From an uncultured Muribaculaceae bacterium (lineage in GTDB: Bacteria; Bacteroidota; Bacteroidia; Bacteroidales; Muribaculaceae), in NCBI GenBank assembly GCA_944321875.1, contig CALUMX010000008.1, forward strand, positions 36,404 through 100,403: 64,000 nt of DNA, in the 5' to 3' direction. Both the position numbers and the translations under genes were made by a program. Of the stretch, positions 1-9,954 are shown one piece after another; within the stretch, counting starts at the first letter, position 1; the number at the start of each line of letters is the position of its first letter. The notes below the pieces were generated by a model, which ran no database searches, was not told the DNA's origin, and saw nothing but the letters and a program-made list of their open reading frames with translations.

Positions 1-1199
1 GCGACAAATTGGCTTGGCTTTCAATGGAACACGACGGATATGAGTCTGACAAGAACCGCATCTTCGTCATGGACATGAAGTCCGGTAAGAAGACCGACTT
101 GACAGAAAACTGGGACTACACAGCCAACACTATCTGCTGGAACCCTAACGGCAAGTCCATCTACTTCGTTGCTCCTTATCAGGGACCGTCTCCGATTTTC
201 ACTATCGATGTAAAATCGAAGAAAGTAGAAGCCATTACGGACCAAATGTGCGATTATGAGACAATCGTACCGGTTGGTGACAAGAAAATCATTGCAACAC
301 GCCACTCTATCGAAATGCCTAACGAAATCTACCTCGTAGAGAAAGGCAAGGCTACGCAATTGACTAATGTCAACACAGAACTGCTCAGCAAGCTCGCTCC
401 TATCACGGTTGAGGAACACTGGGTACCGACAACCGACGGTAAGAAGATGCTCACATGGGTAATCCTCCCACCGAATTTCGACAAGAACAAAAAATATCCG
501 GCTATTCTCTACTGCCAGGGTGGTCCGCAACAGGCTGTCAGCCAATTCTGGAGCTACCGTTGGAACTTCCGCCTGATGGCATCACAGGGTTATGTCGTAA
601 TCGCGCCTAACCGCCGCGGTCTTCCGGGATTCGGAACAGAATGGAATGCTCAGATTTCCGGCGACTACGGAGGTCAGAACATGAAGGACTATCTTGCAGC
701 CGTTGACTACATGGTAGAAAAACCTTACATCGACGCTAAGCATATCGGTGCGACAGGCGCAAGCTACGGTGGCTTCTCTGTTTACTGGCTCGCAGGTCAC
801 CACGAAAACCGCTTTGCAGCCCTTCTTGCTCACGCAGGTATCTTCAACACAGAAGCACAATACCTGGAAACAGAAGAAATGTGGTTTGCAAACTGGGACC
901 TCGGTGGCGCATTCTGGGATAAGAACAACGAAGTGGCACAACGCACTTTCGCAACATCTCCTCACAAGGCGGTTGACAAATGGACGGCTCCTATCATGAT
1001 TACCGTAGGCGAAAAGGACTACCGTATCCTCGCTTCTCAAGGAATGATGGCCTTCAATGCCGCTAAGCTCAGAGGTATTCCGGCAAGAATGCTCGTTTAT
1101 CCGGATGAAAACCACTGGATTCTCAAGCCGCAGAACGCTCTGCTCTGGCAATACGAGTTCTTCAAATGGTTCGACCAATGGTTGAAACCGGCAAAATAA
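1..1199 (+). CDS. S9 family prolyl oligopeptidase/dipeptidyl peptidase, C-terminal part
   Basis: Partial at the 5' edge: the reading frame is open to base 3, so the TTG at 9 is not the real start. The first ~130 visible residues are the end of a beta-propeller (WNPNGKSIYFVAP repeat). The rest is an alpha/beta-hydrolase peptidase domain. The catalytic triad is visible: Ser in GASYGG (bases 762-764), Asp in VGEKDY (1017-1019) and His in DENHW (1113-1115). Family S9 enzymes cleave short peptides, often after proline, and in Bacteroidota are usually secreted to the periplasm; the signal peptide would lie outside the window. A strong terminator follows directly, so the gene ends its transcript. 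The exact subfamily (DPP IV, DPP5 or acylaminoacyl peptidase) cannot be decided from this portion. Confidence 0.9.
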   Translation, partial: DKLAWLSMEHDGYESDKNRIFVMDMKSGKKTDLTENWDYTANTICWNPNGKSIYFVAPYQGPSPIFTIDVKSKKVEAITDQMCDYETIVPVGDKKIIATRHSIEMPNEIYLVEKGKATQLTNVNTELLSKLAPITVEEHWVPTTDGKKMLTWVILPPNFDKNKKYPAILYCQGGPQQAVSQFWSYRWNFRLMASQGYVVIAPNRRGLPGFGTEWNAQISGDYGGQNMKDYLAAVDYMVEKPYIDAKHIGATGASYGGFSVYWLAGHHENRFAALLAHAGIFNTEAQYLETEEMWFANWDLGGAFWDKNNEVAQRTFATSPHKAVDKWTAPIMITVGEKDYRILASQGMMAFNAAKLRGIPARMLVYPDENHWILKPQNALLWQYEFFKWFDQWLKPAK

Positions 1200-1216
1200 T
1201 AAAGTAATTTACTTTA

Positions 1217-1254
1217 AAAGCCTCCAAAAGCCAACAACTTTTGGAGGCTTTTTT
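1217..1254 (+). terminator. Rho-independent terminator after the S9 peptidase
   Basis: Perfect 13-14 bp inverted repeat around AAGCCTCCAAAAG with a 7-nt loop, followed by a T run. Confidence 0.9.
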
Positions 1255-1280
1255 CATCCAAAAAATCAAGTAAACTTATT

Positions 1281-1309
1281 TTGGCTGCATTCTCCTTTTT
1301 ATAACTTTG
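1281..1309 (+). promoter_or_regulatory. Bacteroidota-type promoter for the TPR regulator
   Basis: TTG at 1281-1283, 18-nt spacer, TAACTTTG at 1302-1309. This matches the -33/-7 consensus; predicted transcript start about 1316, close to the ATG at 1335. Confidence 0.7.
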
Positions 1310-1334
1310 CCCAGAAATTTCATGACATACGTAT

Positions 1335-2714
1335 ATGAGAGCGTTCCCGATTTTTATCATATTATTACTGTTCTTAGCAACCGGATGCGAGAAGCCCGCC
1401 CCTCGACCGGATACTCTTCTGTCCGTAGCCGATTCTTTAATTAACTGCAAGGCGTATGACCAAGCCCTCCTACTCCTCAAAAATAATGAAGGTAACATTG
1501 CTCCGACGAAACAGCAAAACCTGATGAAGGAATTTTATCTGAAAGAAAGCAGAATCTATCAATTATGCGGGCTTTATGAGGAAGCAAACCGATATGCTAA
1601 CAGAGTACTCCACACGCAAGGTATCAATGACAGCCTCCTTTATCGGACATATATCCAGCTCCATACCAATTATCTCTACATGGGAGAAAAATGGAAAGAC
1701 AGTTCAAAATTCTATTTACAGAAAGTACTGAAATACAATCGTAAAGAAACAGAATTGACCGCCTCCATATTCTATTTTCACACTGCAAATTTCCCCAAAG
1801 CACTTTCCTTCATCAATCAATATCTAACACGCTCGCTGACAGCCGGCGAACAGAAAGCCGCACTCATCCACAAAGGACAAATTTTTTGGAAATACGGGAT
1901 GCCTGATTCTGCATTTCACTATACCCTCCAGGCACAACAGATTCACTCTGACGATATAAACCTGAACGCGGCGGCCTATTACACACTTTACAACCTGTCT
2001 AAACAGCAAGGGAAAGAAACAGAAGCATTAGAAAACCTTGAGCATTTTACAACCCTATTCGATACGCTCGCCTCCAATTTCTCAACGAGTATAAATGACC
2101 TGCAGGCTGCCAATGGTAGATATCAACTGAGAATCCAGAATTTGGAACACCGCAGAAACACATACGCCATTATCATTTCCGGACTTCTGCTTATCATTGC
2201 TTGTCTTGTGACGGCCTTCATAATTATCAGAAGGAAACAGTTTAAAATAAAGAATCTGAGACAGACATTAGCAGAAAGTCGCAAACAGATTGCCGAATTA
2301 CAAGAAAAGGAGGAAGAATCATCCCTGTCCATTGAGCAGGAACTTACACAGCTTTTTGAATCCAACAAGCGTCTTTCCATTCAACTTTATCAAATGACAT
2401 CAACATTTCATAAATTGTCAAAAATAGAAAAATCCATCAAGGCAAACCGTATAGTTACACCTCTAACCCCAGATGAATTGCGAGAAATGGACATCTGTTT
2501 CCAAGAATTACTGCCAGACATTGTTACTCAACTCCGACAAATCAAAGGTATCAGAATCGAAAGTATCCGGTTTTGCATTCTCAGTTATCTTGGCTATACA
2601 CCCAAAGTATGTGCCAGCATCAGTAATGCCGATATCTTAGCCATCAATCAGAGAAAATACCGATTAAAATCGAAACTTCCCAACCGTTTATTCATTCGTT
2701 TGTTCGGAAATTAG
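1335..2714 (+). CDS. TPR-containing membrane-anchored transcriptional regulator
   Basis: 459 aa. The N-terminus is a lipoprotein-type signal (hydrophobic stretch then LATGC at about residues 14-18). It is followed by ~200 residues of TPR-like helical pairs (SLINCKAYDQALLLL, GLYEEANRYANRVL). A single membrane helix lies at about 278-297 (IIISGLLLIIACLVTAFIII), then a coiled coil (RQTLAESRKQIAELQEKEE). The C-terminal domain (IRFCILSYLGYTPKVCASI..., NQRKYRLKSKL) resembles the LuxR-like helix-turn-helix ending of Bacteroidota TPR regulators. By family analogy it senses outside the cytoplasmic membrane and acts on DNA inside. It is followed by an outer-membrane barrel gene on the same strand, the usual partner arrangement, so regulation of that gene is inferred. 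The ligand is unknown. Confidence 0.75.
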   Translation: MRAFPIFIILLLFLATGCEKPAPRPDTLLSVADSLINCKAYDQALLLLKNNEGNIAPTKQQNLMKEFYLKESRIYQLCGLYEEANRYANRVLHTQGINDSLLYRTYIQLHTNYLYMGEKWKDSSKFYLQKVLKYNRKETELTASIFYFHTANFPKALSFINQYLTRSLTAGEQKAALIHKGQIFWKYGMPDSAFHYTLQAQQIHSDDINLNAAAYYTLYNLSKQQGKETEALENLEHFTTLFDTLASNFSTSINDLQAANGRYQLRIQNLEHRRNTYAIIISGLLLIIACLVTAFIIIRRKQFKIKNLRQTLAESRKQIAELQEKEEESSLSIEQELTQLFESNKRLSIQLYQMTSTFHKLSKIEKSIKANRIVTPLTPDELREMDICFQELLPDIVTQLRQIKGIRIESIRFCILSYLGYTPKVCASISNADILAINQRKYRLKSKLPNRLFIRLFGN

Positions 2715-2820
2715 ATTTTCGTTATACAAACTGCCGATACGTTTTATAATATATTACAAATCAATAAATTACAATTATGAAATAAATTTTATCGTTATAG
2801 GAATTTATAGTGACACAACT

Positions 2821-2828
2821 TAATTTTG
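2821..2828 (+). promoter_or_regulatory. -7 element (TAATTTTG) before the outer-membrane barrel gene
   Basis: TAATTTTG matches TAnnTTTG; no clear -33 TTTG at the expected distance, as for an activated promoter. Its position puts the transcript start near 2835, which rules out the upstream GTG at 2810 and supports the ATG at 2852. Confidence 0.55.
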
Positions 2829-2851
2829 CGGTCCAACCAACTCAATTTTAT

Positions 2852-5128
2852 ATGAAAGCTATACAATTCCTATTTCTTTTTCTACCCTTTTACATCAACG
2901 CCCAATCTCATTTTCATGGACAGGTAATAACCACAGAAAAGACTCCTTTGGAAAATGCAGTGGTCGCTGCTTGCAATGCCGATACCGTCATTCTAAACAC
3001 TACAATGACCCATTCGGACGGCTCATTCTCCATTGAATCCGCCTCAACACCGGCATTCCTTCTTTTCTCCCATCTTGCCTACCAGAGTCAAATCGTCATA
3101 CCTTCCACGTCTGCAAACATTGGAACTATCATAATGAAGCCACAAAACGTTCAGTTAGCAGAATGGACTATCAGTGCCGAAAGCCCCCATGTAAAGATGA
3201 AAGACGGCAAAATCTGTTATGCGGCAATGCCCATTTATAAAAATTTCCCCGTAGACAACGCTTTTGAAATCATCACCAAGCTCCCCGGCATCACAGAAAG
3301 AGCCAACTCTCTTCTTCTCTTTGGCAAAAATAACGTTGAAATCATCATTGACGGAAAACCTCAGACCCTGACACAAGAACAAATTATCGAACGATTAAAG
3401 AGTTTACCGCCCCACCGTGTCAAAGACATCGAAATAAGCTATAACGGAAATCCCCAACTCCACACTACCGGTCCTTTGATTAACGTCAATACCAGCAATG
3501 TTTCTCCTGAATCTTATGAAATCGAGACAGCAATCCATTACAATCATCGCCACCAATCCAATAGTACGGATGCCAATATCAGCCTGTCTTTTTCTAAAAA
3601 GAAAACGACGCTCAATATCACATACAATCCCCTACTCAGCGATGTCACCAACTCCTCCAATCTACACTCCTGCCATCAAATCCACAGCAAAATTTTCGAC
3701 ATCTATCAATCACAATCCATCCACACCACCGGATGGTTTCACAATCTATACACTGATGTTTCCTACAAATTTTCTCCACAAGCAACCCTAACACTCGGAT
3801 ATGACAGCAAAATTCTGCCCAAAGGCAAAGGCAATATCTGTACACAAAGCTCTCTTGCTGACAGTCGTAATGACAAGCGACAGAACAGTTACCTTCACAA
3901 TTTTGCTCTGACTTTTGACTGGAAAGAATCTGTGCGTATCAGTGCAATCGGAACCCTCTATTCCTTCTTTGACAACAACAACCTAAAAATCAACAATCTC
4001 AACGGCCAAAACTCCAACATACTGGATTATGACTCCCGACAGACCATCCGCAAATTCTGCGCCTTCTTCGATTGGAAACATCCAATTGGTGATGTATTCA
4101 CACTATCGGCTGGTGCAAAATATGAATATGTCCGGAACCACAACGCTCAAACATTCAATCCTGTATTCTGTTCAGAAATCCCATACGGGACAGACAGTAA
4201 AATAACGGAACAAACCACGAATCTCTATGTCCGACTGCATCGGTCATTTAGCGACCGATTCTCATTGTCAGGTAGCATCAACGCAGAAACCTATATCCTG
4301 AACCGTAACACCTCATGGCTCTTCTTTCCTCTCATCTCACTCTCCTACACGCCTGCTTCCCATCATTTCCTATCCCTCAACCTGTCAGCTCACAAAAACT
4401 ACCCCAACTATTGGGATATGCAATCCAATATTACTTACATGAACGCCTACGAAGAAATCCACACGACCGATGAACTCAGGCCTTCCACCAGTTATGAGAT
4501 TGCTGCCAATTATCTTTTTAAGGGCAAATATTCAGCAACAATTTTCTTCAATCATACCAACCGATATTTTACAATGGATATATACCAGCACCCGGAACGT
4601 CTGGCATTCATCTATCGCACACAAAATTGGAATTACATGCGGACCATCGGTATCAATATCGGAATACCATTGTCATATAAACGACTGAACAGTCTCATCA
4701 GTTGCACCATCAACCATGAATGGGATAAAAGTAACGAAATATGCCCGCTACCTTTCAAGCGAGCCAAGTGGTCTTGTCTAATGGCAATGGACAACAACCT
4801 CACATTGCCTCACAACTTCAGCATTAACCTGGATGCCAACTACATGTCACCTACAATTTCCGGGCATAGCAACATTAAATCCAACTTTTCTGTCAATCTT
4901 GGAGTGGAATGGAGCTGCCTGAATGACAGGGCAAAATTACGACTGAAGTGCTCTGACCTTTTCAACACTTCTGCCATACAGGTCTACGACTTTTCTGACG
5001 ACCAGCATTTTCAGTTGAATATGAACCGGCAACCTCGGAATATAAGTCTTTCCTTCAGTTTCCGACTGGGTGATACATTAAAAAAAGACCGTCAGACTTC
5101 CGATACCTCTCGGTTCGGTATAAAATAA
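2852..5128 (+). CDS. TonB-receptor-like outer membrane beta-barrel protein with CarboxypepD-type N-terminal domain
   Basis: 758 aa from the ATG at 2852, chosen because it begins directly with a signal peptide (MKAIQFLFLFLPFYINAQS) and lies downstream of the -7 element. After the signal comes a carboxypeptidase-regulatory-like beta domain (HFHGQVITTEKTPLENAVVA, about residues 20-100). Next is a plug-like segment (KLPGITERANSLLLFGK...EIIIDGKPQTL, about 145-200). The remainder is rich in alternating aromatic beta strands typical of the OMP_b-brl_3 family. No TonB box is evident, so TonB dependence is uncertain. The protein should sit in the outer membrane and probably imports or binds a nutrient. 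It is probably controlled by the TPR regulator just upstream. The C-terminus ends in a short charged tail rather than a final aromatic residue, which is somewhat atypical. Confidence 0.8.
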   Translation: MKAIQFLFLFLPFYINAQSHFHGQVITTEKTPLENAVVAACNADTVILNTTMTHSDGSFSIESASTPAFLLFSHLAYQSQIVIPSTSANIGTIIMKPQNVQLAEWTISAESPHVKMKDGKICYAAMPIYKNFPVDNAFEIITKLPGITERANSLLLFGKNNVEIIIDGKPQTLTQEQIIERLKSLPPHRVKDIEISYNGNPQLHTTGPLINVNTSNVSPESYEIETAIHYNHRHQSNSTDANISLSFSKKKTTLNITYNPLLSDVTNSSNLHSCHQIHSKIFDIYQSQSIHTTGWFHNLYTDVSYKFSPQATLTLGYDSKILPKGKGNICTQSSLADSRNDKRQNSYLHNFALTFDWKESVRISAIGTLYSFFDNNNLKINNLNGQNSNILDYDSRQTIRKFCAFFDWKHPIGDVFTLSAGAKYEYVRNHNAQTFNPVFCSEIPYGTDSKITEQTTNLYVRLHRSFSDRFSLSGSINAETYILNRNTSWLFFPLISLSYTPASHHFLSLNLSAHKNYPNYWDMQSNITYMNAYEEIHTTDELRPSTSYEIAANYLFKGKYSATIFFNHTNRYFTMDIYQHPERLAFIYRTQNWNYMRTIGINIGIPLSYKRLNSLISCTINHEWDKSNEICPLPFKRAKWSCLMAMDNNLTLPHNFSINLDANYMSPTISGHSNIKSNFSVNLGVEWSCLNDRAKLRLKCSDLFNTSAIQVYDFSDDQHFQLNMNRQPRNISLSFSFRLGDTLKKDRQTSDTSRFGIK

Positions 5129-5133
5129 GTTGA

Positions 5134-5469
5134 CTACATTAACTGGTTGAGAGCCTCCTCCATGCGTCGCAACTCCTCGCGGATTTCCTTCAACCGCTCA
5201 ACGACCTCATGTCGTTTCGATACATTCGAACGGTTCTGCTTAATCTGCTGTTGCGCGGCATCCAGTTTCAGGCCTTTTTCCTTCACCAAATAGTAAACCA
5301 TCCGTATGGTCTCGATATCGTCCAACGAATAATAACGGATATTACTTGCGTTCCGCTTGGGTTTAATGATAGTAAACTCCTTTTCCCAGAAACGCAAAGT
5401 AGAAGCCGGAATATCCAATATCTCGGCAACCTCCCCTATTTTGTAATATTTTTTCTGCGTGTCGCGCAT
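5134..5469 (-). CDS. MerR family transcriptional regulator
   Basis: 111 aa from the ATG at 5469, which starts the conserved domain directly (KYYKIGEVAEILDIPASTLR). The longer frame to 5565 would run through the divergent promoter and adds non-conserved sequence. Winged helix-turn-helix of MerR type with RFWEKEF and NIRYYSLDDIETI. A short helical C-terminal part (KLDAAQQQIKQN...RLKEIREELRRMEEALNQL) should form the dimerising coiled coil. There is no metal-binding cysteine or large effector domain, so it belongs to the short MerR group common in Bacteroidota. It is divergent from alaS with overlapping promoters, so it may influence alaS transcription (inference only). Its 3' end lies 5 nt from the convergent outer-membrane protein gene. 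Confidence 0.85.
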   Translation of the reverse strand: MRDTQKKYYKIGEVAEILDIPASTLRFWEKEFTIIKPKRNASNIRYYSLDDIETIRMVYYLVKEKGLKLDAAQQQIKQNRSNVSKRHEVVERLKEIREELRRMEEALNQLM

Positions 5470-5485
5470 ATCGTCTTTATTCTCT

Positions 5486-5515
5486 TTTGCAAAAATAATA
5501 AAATGATTAATTTTG
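5486..5515 (+). promoter_or_regulatory. alaS promoter
   Basis: TTTG at 5486-5489, 18-nt spacer, TAATTTTG at 5508-5515. Predicted start near 5522, giving a ~70-nt leader before alaS. Confidence 0.7.
5490..5497 (-). promoter_or_regulatory. -7 element of the merR gene, overlapping the alaS promoter
   Basis: On the minus strand TATTTTTG (5497 to 5490), predicted start near 5484, 15 nt before the merR ATG. It lies inside the spacer of the alaS promoter, so the two promoters should compete for polymerase. The nearest -33-like CAAA (5520-5523) is about 22 nt away, a little long. Confidence 0.45.
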
Positions 5516-5593
5516 CAGACAAATTTGTGGTAGAACTTACGACGATTGTAACAGATTACCACCAAGAAGCGAATTTATTAAACTTTCAACTAT

Positions 5594-8215
5594 ATGTATT
5601 CAGCTAAGGAAATCAGAGAGTCTTTTAAAGAATTCTTCAGAAGCAAAGGCCACCAAATCGTGCCTTCAGCTCCTATGGTTATCAAGGATGACCCGACGTT
5701 GATGTTTACCAATGCGGGAATGAACCAATTCAAGGATATCATTTTAGGTAATGTACCACCCAAATATAAACGAGTGGCCGACTCACAGAAATGTCTTCGC
5801 GTAAGCGGCAAGCACAACGACTTGGAAGAAGTGGGTCTCGACACTTATCACCACACTATGTTCGAAATGCTCGGTAACTGGTCATTTGGCGACTATTTCA
5901 AAAAGGAAGCCATCGACTGGGCATGGGAGTATCTCGTTGACGTTTTGAAAATTGACGCAAGCAAACTCTACGCCACTGTATTCGAAGGTGCTGAAGACGA
6001 AGGTCTCAGCCGCGACGATGAGGCAGCCGGCTACTGGGAGAAGCACTTGCCAAAAGACCACATCATCAACGGTAACCGCCACGACAACTTCTGGGAAATG
6101 GGCGATACGGGTCCTTGCGGTCCTTGCTCGGAAATCCACATCGACCTGCGTTCTGACGAAGAGCGCGCTCAGGTTCCTGGCCGTGACCTCGTCAACCAAA
6201 GCCACCCGCAAGTTATCGAAATCTGGAACCTCGTGTTCATGCAGTACAACCGCAAGGCTGACGGTTCACTCGAGCCGCTTCCTGCCAAGGTAATCGATAC
6301 AGGTATGGGCTTCGAACGTCTGTGCATGGCTCTGCAGGGCAAAACTTCCAACTACGATACAGACGTATTCCAACCGATGATTGGAAAAATCGGACAATTG
6401 TCCGGCAAGACTTACGGCAAGGATGCCAAGGTAGACGTGGCAATGCGCGTAATCGCTGACCACATCCGTACGATTGCATTCTCAATCGCCGACTCTCAAC
6501 TTCCTTCCAACGCCAAGGCCGGTTACGTCATCCGCCGTATCCTTCGCCGTGCCGTACGCTATGCCTACACGTTCCTTGACCAGAAGCAGGCATTTATGTA
6601 CCGTCTGGTTGACACGCTCATCGAGTCAATGGGTGAGGCTTATCCGGAACTGACCAAGCAGGCAGACCTCATCAAGAAGGTTATCAAGGAAGAGGAAGAT
6701 ACGTTCCTGCGTACATTGGAAACAGGTATCCGTCTGCTTGAGAAAGTCGTGACAGACACCCAAGCCAAAGGCGGCAAGGAAATCTCCGGTAAGGAAGCAT
6801 TCACTCTCTACGATACTTATGGATTTCCTCTCGACCTCACAGAACTGATTCTGAAGGAAAAGGACATGACTGTCAACATAGAGGAATTCAACAGCGAAAT
6901 GGCAAAACAGAAGGAACGCGCGCGCAACGCCGCTGCCGTTGAGGCTACCGACTGGGTTGTCGTTAAGGAAGGCGAAACTGAATTTATCGGCTACGATATG
7001 CTCTCTTGTGAGACATCCATTCTCCGCTACAGAAAAGTAAAGCAGAAGAACAACGAATTCTACCAGATTGTACTTGAAAAGACTCCGTTCTATGCTGAAA
7101 TGGGCGGTCAGGTCGGTGATAAGGGCGTGCTCGTATGTGGTGAGGAAACCGTTGAAGTTTACGACACTAAGAGAGAAAACAACCTCCCTATCCACCTGAC
7201 AAAGAAACTCCCTGCTAATGTAGAGGCTACCGTAACAGCATCTGTCAACGAGAAAGCCCGTAAAGCGACTGCCGCCAACCACACGGCCACTCACTTGCTC
7301 CACGAAGCATTGAGAGAGGTGCTCGGCACACACGTAGAGCAAAAAGGTTCATTTGTCTCTCCGACTGTCCTCCGCTTCGACTTCTCTCACTTCCAAAAAT
7401 TGACGGATGATGAAATCATGGCTGTTGAGCGTCTTGCCAACTCAAAGGTTCGCGAGGCAATTGCCCTGGAAGAATTCCGCAACATGCCAATCAATGAGGC
7501 TAAGCAACTTGGCGCGATGGCTCTCTTCGGCGAGAAGTACGGCGAGGAAGTGCGCGTAATCAAATATGGCAATTCCATCGAGCTTTGCGGTGGTACGCAC
7601 GTTGCCAACACCGGTAATATCGGTATGATTAAGATTATCAGCGAAGGTAGTATCGCTGCAGGCATCCGCCGTATCGAGGCCATCTCCGGCGAGGCTGTGG
7701 AAGATGCGATTGCCGACGTTCAGAACACGATAAAGAAAATCGGCTCATTGCTCAACTCCAACAACGTAATCCAAGCCGTAGAAAAGACAATCGCCGAAAA
7801 CGCGGAATTGCATAAAGAAGCCGAGAACATGTTCAACGAACGTGTCCGCACACTGACAGACAAATTGCTCAGCGAAGCGACTACGTTGGCAAATGGAAAT
7901 ACGCTTGTCACACTCAACGGACCGCGCATTCCTGAGCTCGTTAAGAACGTTGCCTTCGCAATCCGTGAGAAATCACCAAAGAACACGATTTTCGTGGCAG
8001 CTACTGCAAGCAATGAGAACAAGCCGTTGCTGACTGTCATGATTACCGATGATTTGGTTAAGGAGGGCTTGAACGCATCTCTTACCGTAAGAGAAGCTGC
8101 AAAACTCGTTCAGGGTGGCGGCGGCGGTCAGCCTCAATTCGCACAAGCCGGCGGAAAGAACAACGACGGCCTGCAAGCAGCCTTCGAAAAGATGATTGAA
8201 CTGGTTACGAAATAA
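5594..8215 (+). CDS. alaS: Alanyl-tRNA synthetase
   Basis: 873 aa, the usual full length. Charges tRNA-Ala with alanine in the cytoplasm and edits mischarged serine and glycine. The order is: class II catalytic domain ([15 protein letters not shown] near residue 40; [13 protein letters not shown] near 170), tRNA-recognition helices, editing domain with the zinc/editing residues HTATH at 563-567 and CGGTH at 665-669, then the C-terminal DHHA1-type domain ending [14 protein letters not shown]. The start ATG at 5594 gives the standard [12 protein letters not shown]-terminus. It has its own promoter and a strong terminator, so it is probably monocistronic; the divergent merR shares the promoter region. 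Confidence 0.98.
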   Translation: MYSAKEIRESFKEFFRSKGHQIVPSAPMVIKDDPTLMFTNAGMNQFKDIILGNVPPKYKRVADSQKCLRVSGKHNDLEEVGLDTYHHTMFEMLGNWSFGDYFKKEAIDWAWEYLVDVLKIDASKLYATVFEGAEDEGLSRDDEAAGYWEKHLPKDHIINGNRHDNFWEMGDTGPCGPCSEIHIDLRSDEERAQVPGRDLVNQSHPQVIEIWNLVFMQYNRKADGSLEPLPAKVIDTGMGFERLCMALQGKTSNYDTDVFQPMIGKIGQLSGKTYGKDAKVDVAMRVIADHIRTIAFSIADSQLPSNAKAGYVIRRILRRAVRYAYTFLDQKQAFMYRLVDTLIESMGEAYPELTKQADLIKKVIKEEEDTFLRTLETGIRLLEKVVTDTQAKGGKEISGKEAFTLYDTYGFPLDLTELILKEKDMTVNIEEFNSEMAKQKERARNAAAVEATDWVVVKEGETEFIGYDMLSCETSILRYRKVKQKNNEFYQIVLEKTPFYAEMGGQVGDKGVLVCGEETVEVYDTKRENNLPIHLTKKLPANVEATVTASVNEKARKATAANHTATHLLHEALREVLGTHVEQKGSFVSPTVLRFDFSHFQKLTDDEIMAVERLANSKVREAIALEEFRNMPINEAKQLGAMALFGEKYGEEVRVIKYGNSIELCGGTHVANTGNIGMIKIISEGSIAAGIRRIEAISGEAVEDAIADVQNTIKKIGSLLNSNNVIQAVEKTIAENAELHKEAENMFNERVRTLTDKLLSEATTLANGNTLVTLNGPRIPELVKNVAFAIREKSPKNTIFVAATASNENKPLLTVMITDDLVKEGLNASLTVREAAKLVQGGGGGQPQFAQAGGKNNDGLQAAFEKMIELVTK

Positions 8216-8236
8216 CGAATCATTTTTAATCCTATA

Positions 8237-8278
8237 AACCGGTCCTGTGGAACAAATCCACAGGACCGGTTCTTTTTT
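8237..8278 (+). terminator. Terminator after alaS
   Basis: 14-bp perfect inverted repeat (AACCGGTCCTGTGG and its complement), 7-nt loop, then TTCTTTTTT. Confidence 0.93.
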
Positions 8279-8284
8279 AGCCAA

Positions 8285-8316
8285 TAAAAAAGCAGTGTCG
8301 GTGTCCGACACTGCCT
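8285..8316 (-). terminator. Terminator after the MlaEF-like operon (minus strand)
   Basis: Stem GCAGTGTCGG/CCGACACTGC with a 3-nt loop. Read on the minus strand it is followed by TTTTTTA, as expected for the gene ending at 8342. Confidence 0.88.
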
Positions 8317-8341
8317 TATACCTTAAAAGCATAATAATGTA

Positions 8342-9124
8342 TTATCTGCGCTGTTGCTCCTTCTCAAGCAGCAACGCTGCCTTCTTTACCTTTCGGAACA
8401 AATCGGTTGCAAACACGAAATCGTTGAGATTCTCACTCTCGGCATGATAAATATTATCTTTCGTACCGACCCAATCCACCTTTCCCTTGCTGATGAAAAC
8501 GATGTTCTCACCAATTCCCAGCACGGAGTTCATATCGTGTGTGTTGATGATTGTCGTAATGTTATACTCGTGAGTAATATCCCAAAGCAACTCATCAATC
8601 AGAATGGATGTCTGCGGGTCAAGTCCCGAGTTCGGCTCATCGCAGAACAGGTATTTCGGATTTAGCGCAATGGCACGCGCGATAGCCACACGCTTCTGCA
8701 TACCGCCACTGATTTCAGCCGGATACTTATGATGCGCACCTTTCAGATTGACACGTTCCAGACAGAAATCAGCCCTGTCACGCATTTCGGCAGGTGTCAT
8801 GTCTGAGAACATCTTCAATGGGAACATCACATTTCCCAAAACCGTCTCATTGTCAAACAATGCCGACCCTTGAAACAGCATTCCGATTTCCGTACGCAAA
8901 CTTTTCTTCTGCGACGCACTCATAGTAATCAAATCTCGTCCATCGTAGAGAATCTTACCGCTGTCGGGTGTCACAAGACCAATCAAATTCTTCATCAGCA
9001 CCGTTTTTCCGGAGCCACTCTGACCTATAATCAAATTCGTTTTACCGTCAAGGAATGTTGCATCTATACCATACAACACCGTCTTGTCTTCAAACGACTT
9101 TACCAAATTCTTTACTTCAATCAT
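8342..9124 (-). CDS. ABC transporter ATP-binding protein, MlaF-like
   Basis: 260 aa. Walker A GQSGSGKT at residues 34-41, signature ISGGMQKRVAIARAIA near 140, Walker B LFCDEPNSGLDP near 160; H-loop THDM follows. The sequence pattern (signature SGGMQKRVAIARA, EPNSGLDP) and the neighbour fit the MlaF/TTG2A family, which powers phospholipid movement between the inner and outer membranes. It overlaps the upstream permease gene by one base (TAATG), so translation is likely coupled. No MCE-domain substrate-binding protein (MlaD) is adjacent, so the partner must be encoded elsewhere. Substrate assignment is by family, not direct. Confidence 0.88.
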   Translation of the reverse strand: MIEVKNLVKSFEDKTVLYGIDATFLDGKTNLIIGQSGSGKTVLMKNLIGLVTPDSGKILYDGRDLITMSASQKKSLRTEIGMLFQGSALFDNETVLGNVMFPLKMFSDMTPAEMRDRADFCLERVNLKGAHHKYPAEISGGMQKRVAIARAIALNPKYLFCDEPNSGLDPQTSILIDELLWDITHEYNITTIINTHDMNSVLGIGENIVFISKGKVDWVGTKDNIYHAESENLNDFVFATDLFRKVKKAALLLEKEQQRR

Positions 9125-9876
9125 TACTGTAGCAATAATTTTGTCAACAATACGTCCATCAGCAATATCAGGATACTGCTTGCCACCACCGAATTAGTGC
9201 TGGCCTTACCCACGTCGAGCGCACCGCCCTTGACGTAATATCCGTAGAATGAGGCCACGCTGGTAATAATCACGGAAAAGAACAGCGATTTGATAATGGC
9301 ATACCATACATACCACTCGACAAACATCGTCTGTATACCATAAATGTAATTTGCCACTGTGATTATATCCGTAAACTGCGCTATCAAATAACCACCGATA
9401 AGACCTGAAGCCATACTGAACACCGTCAATACCGGAATAAACGTCAGTAATGCCAGAATTTTGGGAAGCACAATGAAGTTACAGGAGTTAACGCCCATAA
9501 TCTCCAATGCGTCAATCTGCTCTGTCACACGCATCGTTCCAATCTCGGATGCGATGTTGGAGCCCACCTTACCGGCAAGAATAAGACACAAAATTGAGGA
9601 GGAGAACTCAAGCAACAACACGTCGCGTGTGGCCAATCCGACCGTATAGGTAGGCAGAAGCGGATTCTCAAAGTTAATCTGCATCTGAATGGCAATTACT
9701 GCTCCAATAAACAAGGATATCACAATAACCAAGGGAATGGAATCAATTCCAAGTTTCGAAATCTCGAACACATAACGTTTCGCCGATTCCCTCCACCGGT
9801 CAGGCTTTGTCAATACCCGCTTCATAAATAGTGCATACTGTCCGAACGTATGCAAGCAAGATGTTAAGAACAACAT
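9124..9876 (-). CDS. MlaE family ABC transporter permease
   Basis: 250 aa from the ATG at 9876, chosen because family members begin at about this point (MLFLTSCLHTFGQYALFMKR); the longer frame to 10059 adds an unconserved, promoter-containing stretch. The typical MlaE/TTG2B body is visible: GIDSIPLVIVISLFIGAVIA, GTMRVTEQIDALEIMGVN (conserved cytoplasmic loop with the EQIDAL motif) and five to six membrane helices ending in SILILLMDVLLTKLLLQ. It forms the inner-membrane channel of the lipid-transport complex with the ATPase encoded next. First gene of a two-gene minus-strand operon. Confidence 0.9.
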   Translation of the reverse strand: MLFLTSCLHTFGQYALFMKRVLTKPDRWRESAKRYVFEISKLGIDSIPLVIVISLFIGAVIAIQMQINFENPLLPTYTVGLATRDVLLLEFSSSILCLILAGKVGSNIASEIGTMRVTEQIDALEIMGVNSCNFIVLPKILALLTFIPVLTVFSMASGLIGGYLIAQFTDIITVANYIYGIQTMFVEWYVWYAIIKSLFFSVIITSVASFYGYYVKGGALDVGKASTNSVVASSILILLMDVLLTKLLLQ

Positions 9877-9954
9877 ATTTATTTCTCTGTTTTTAAATAT
9901 CCGGAGATACGGAAAGCCGATTGTCACCATTGTCCTACCGCATCCTATCTCCTG

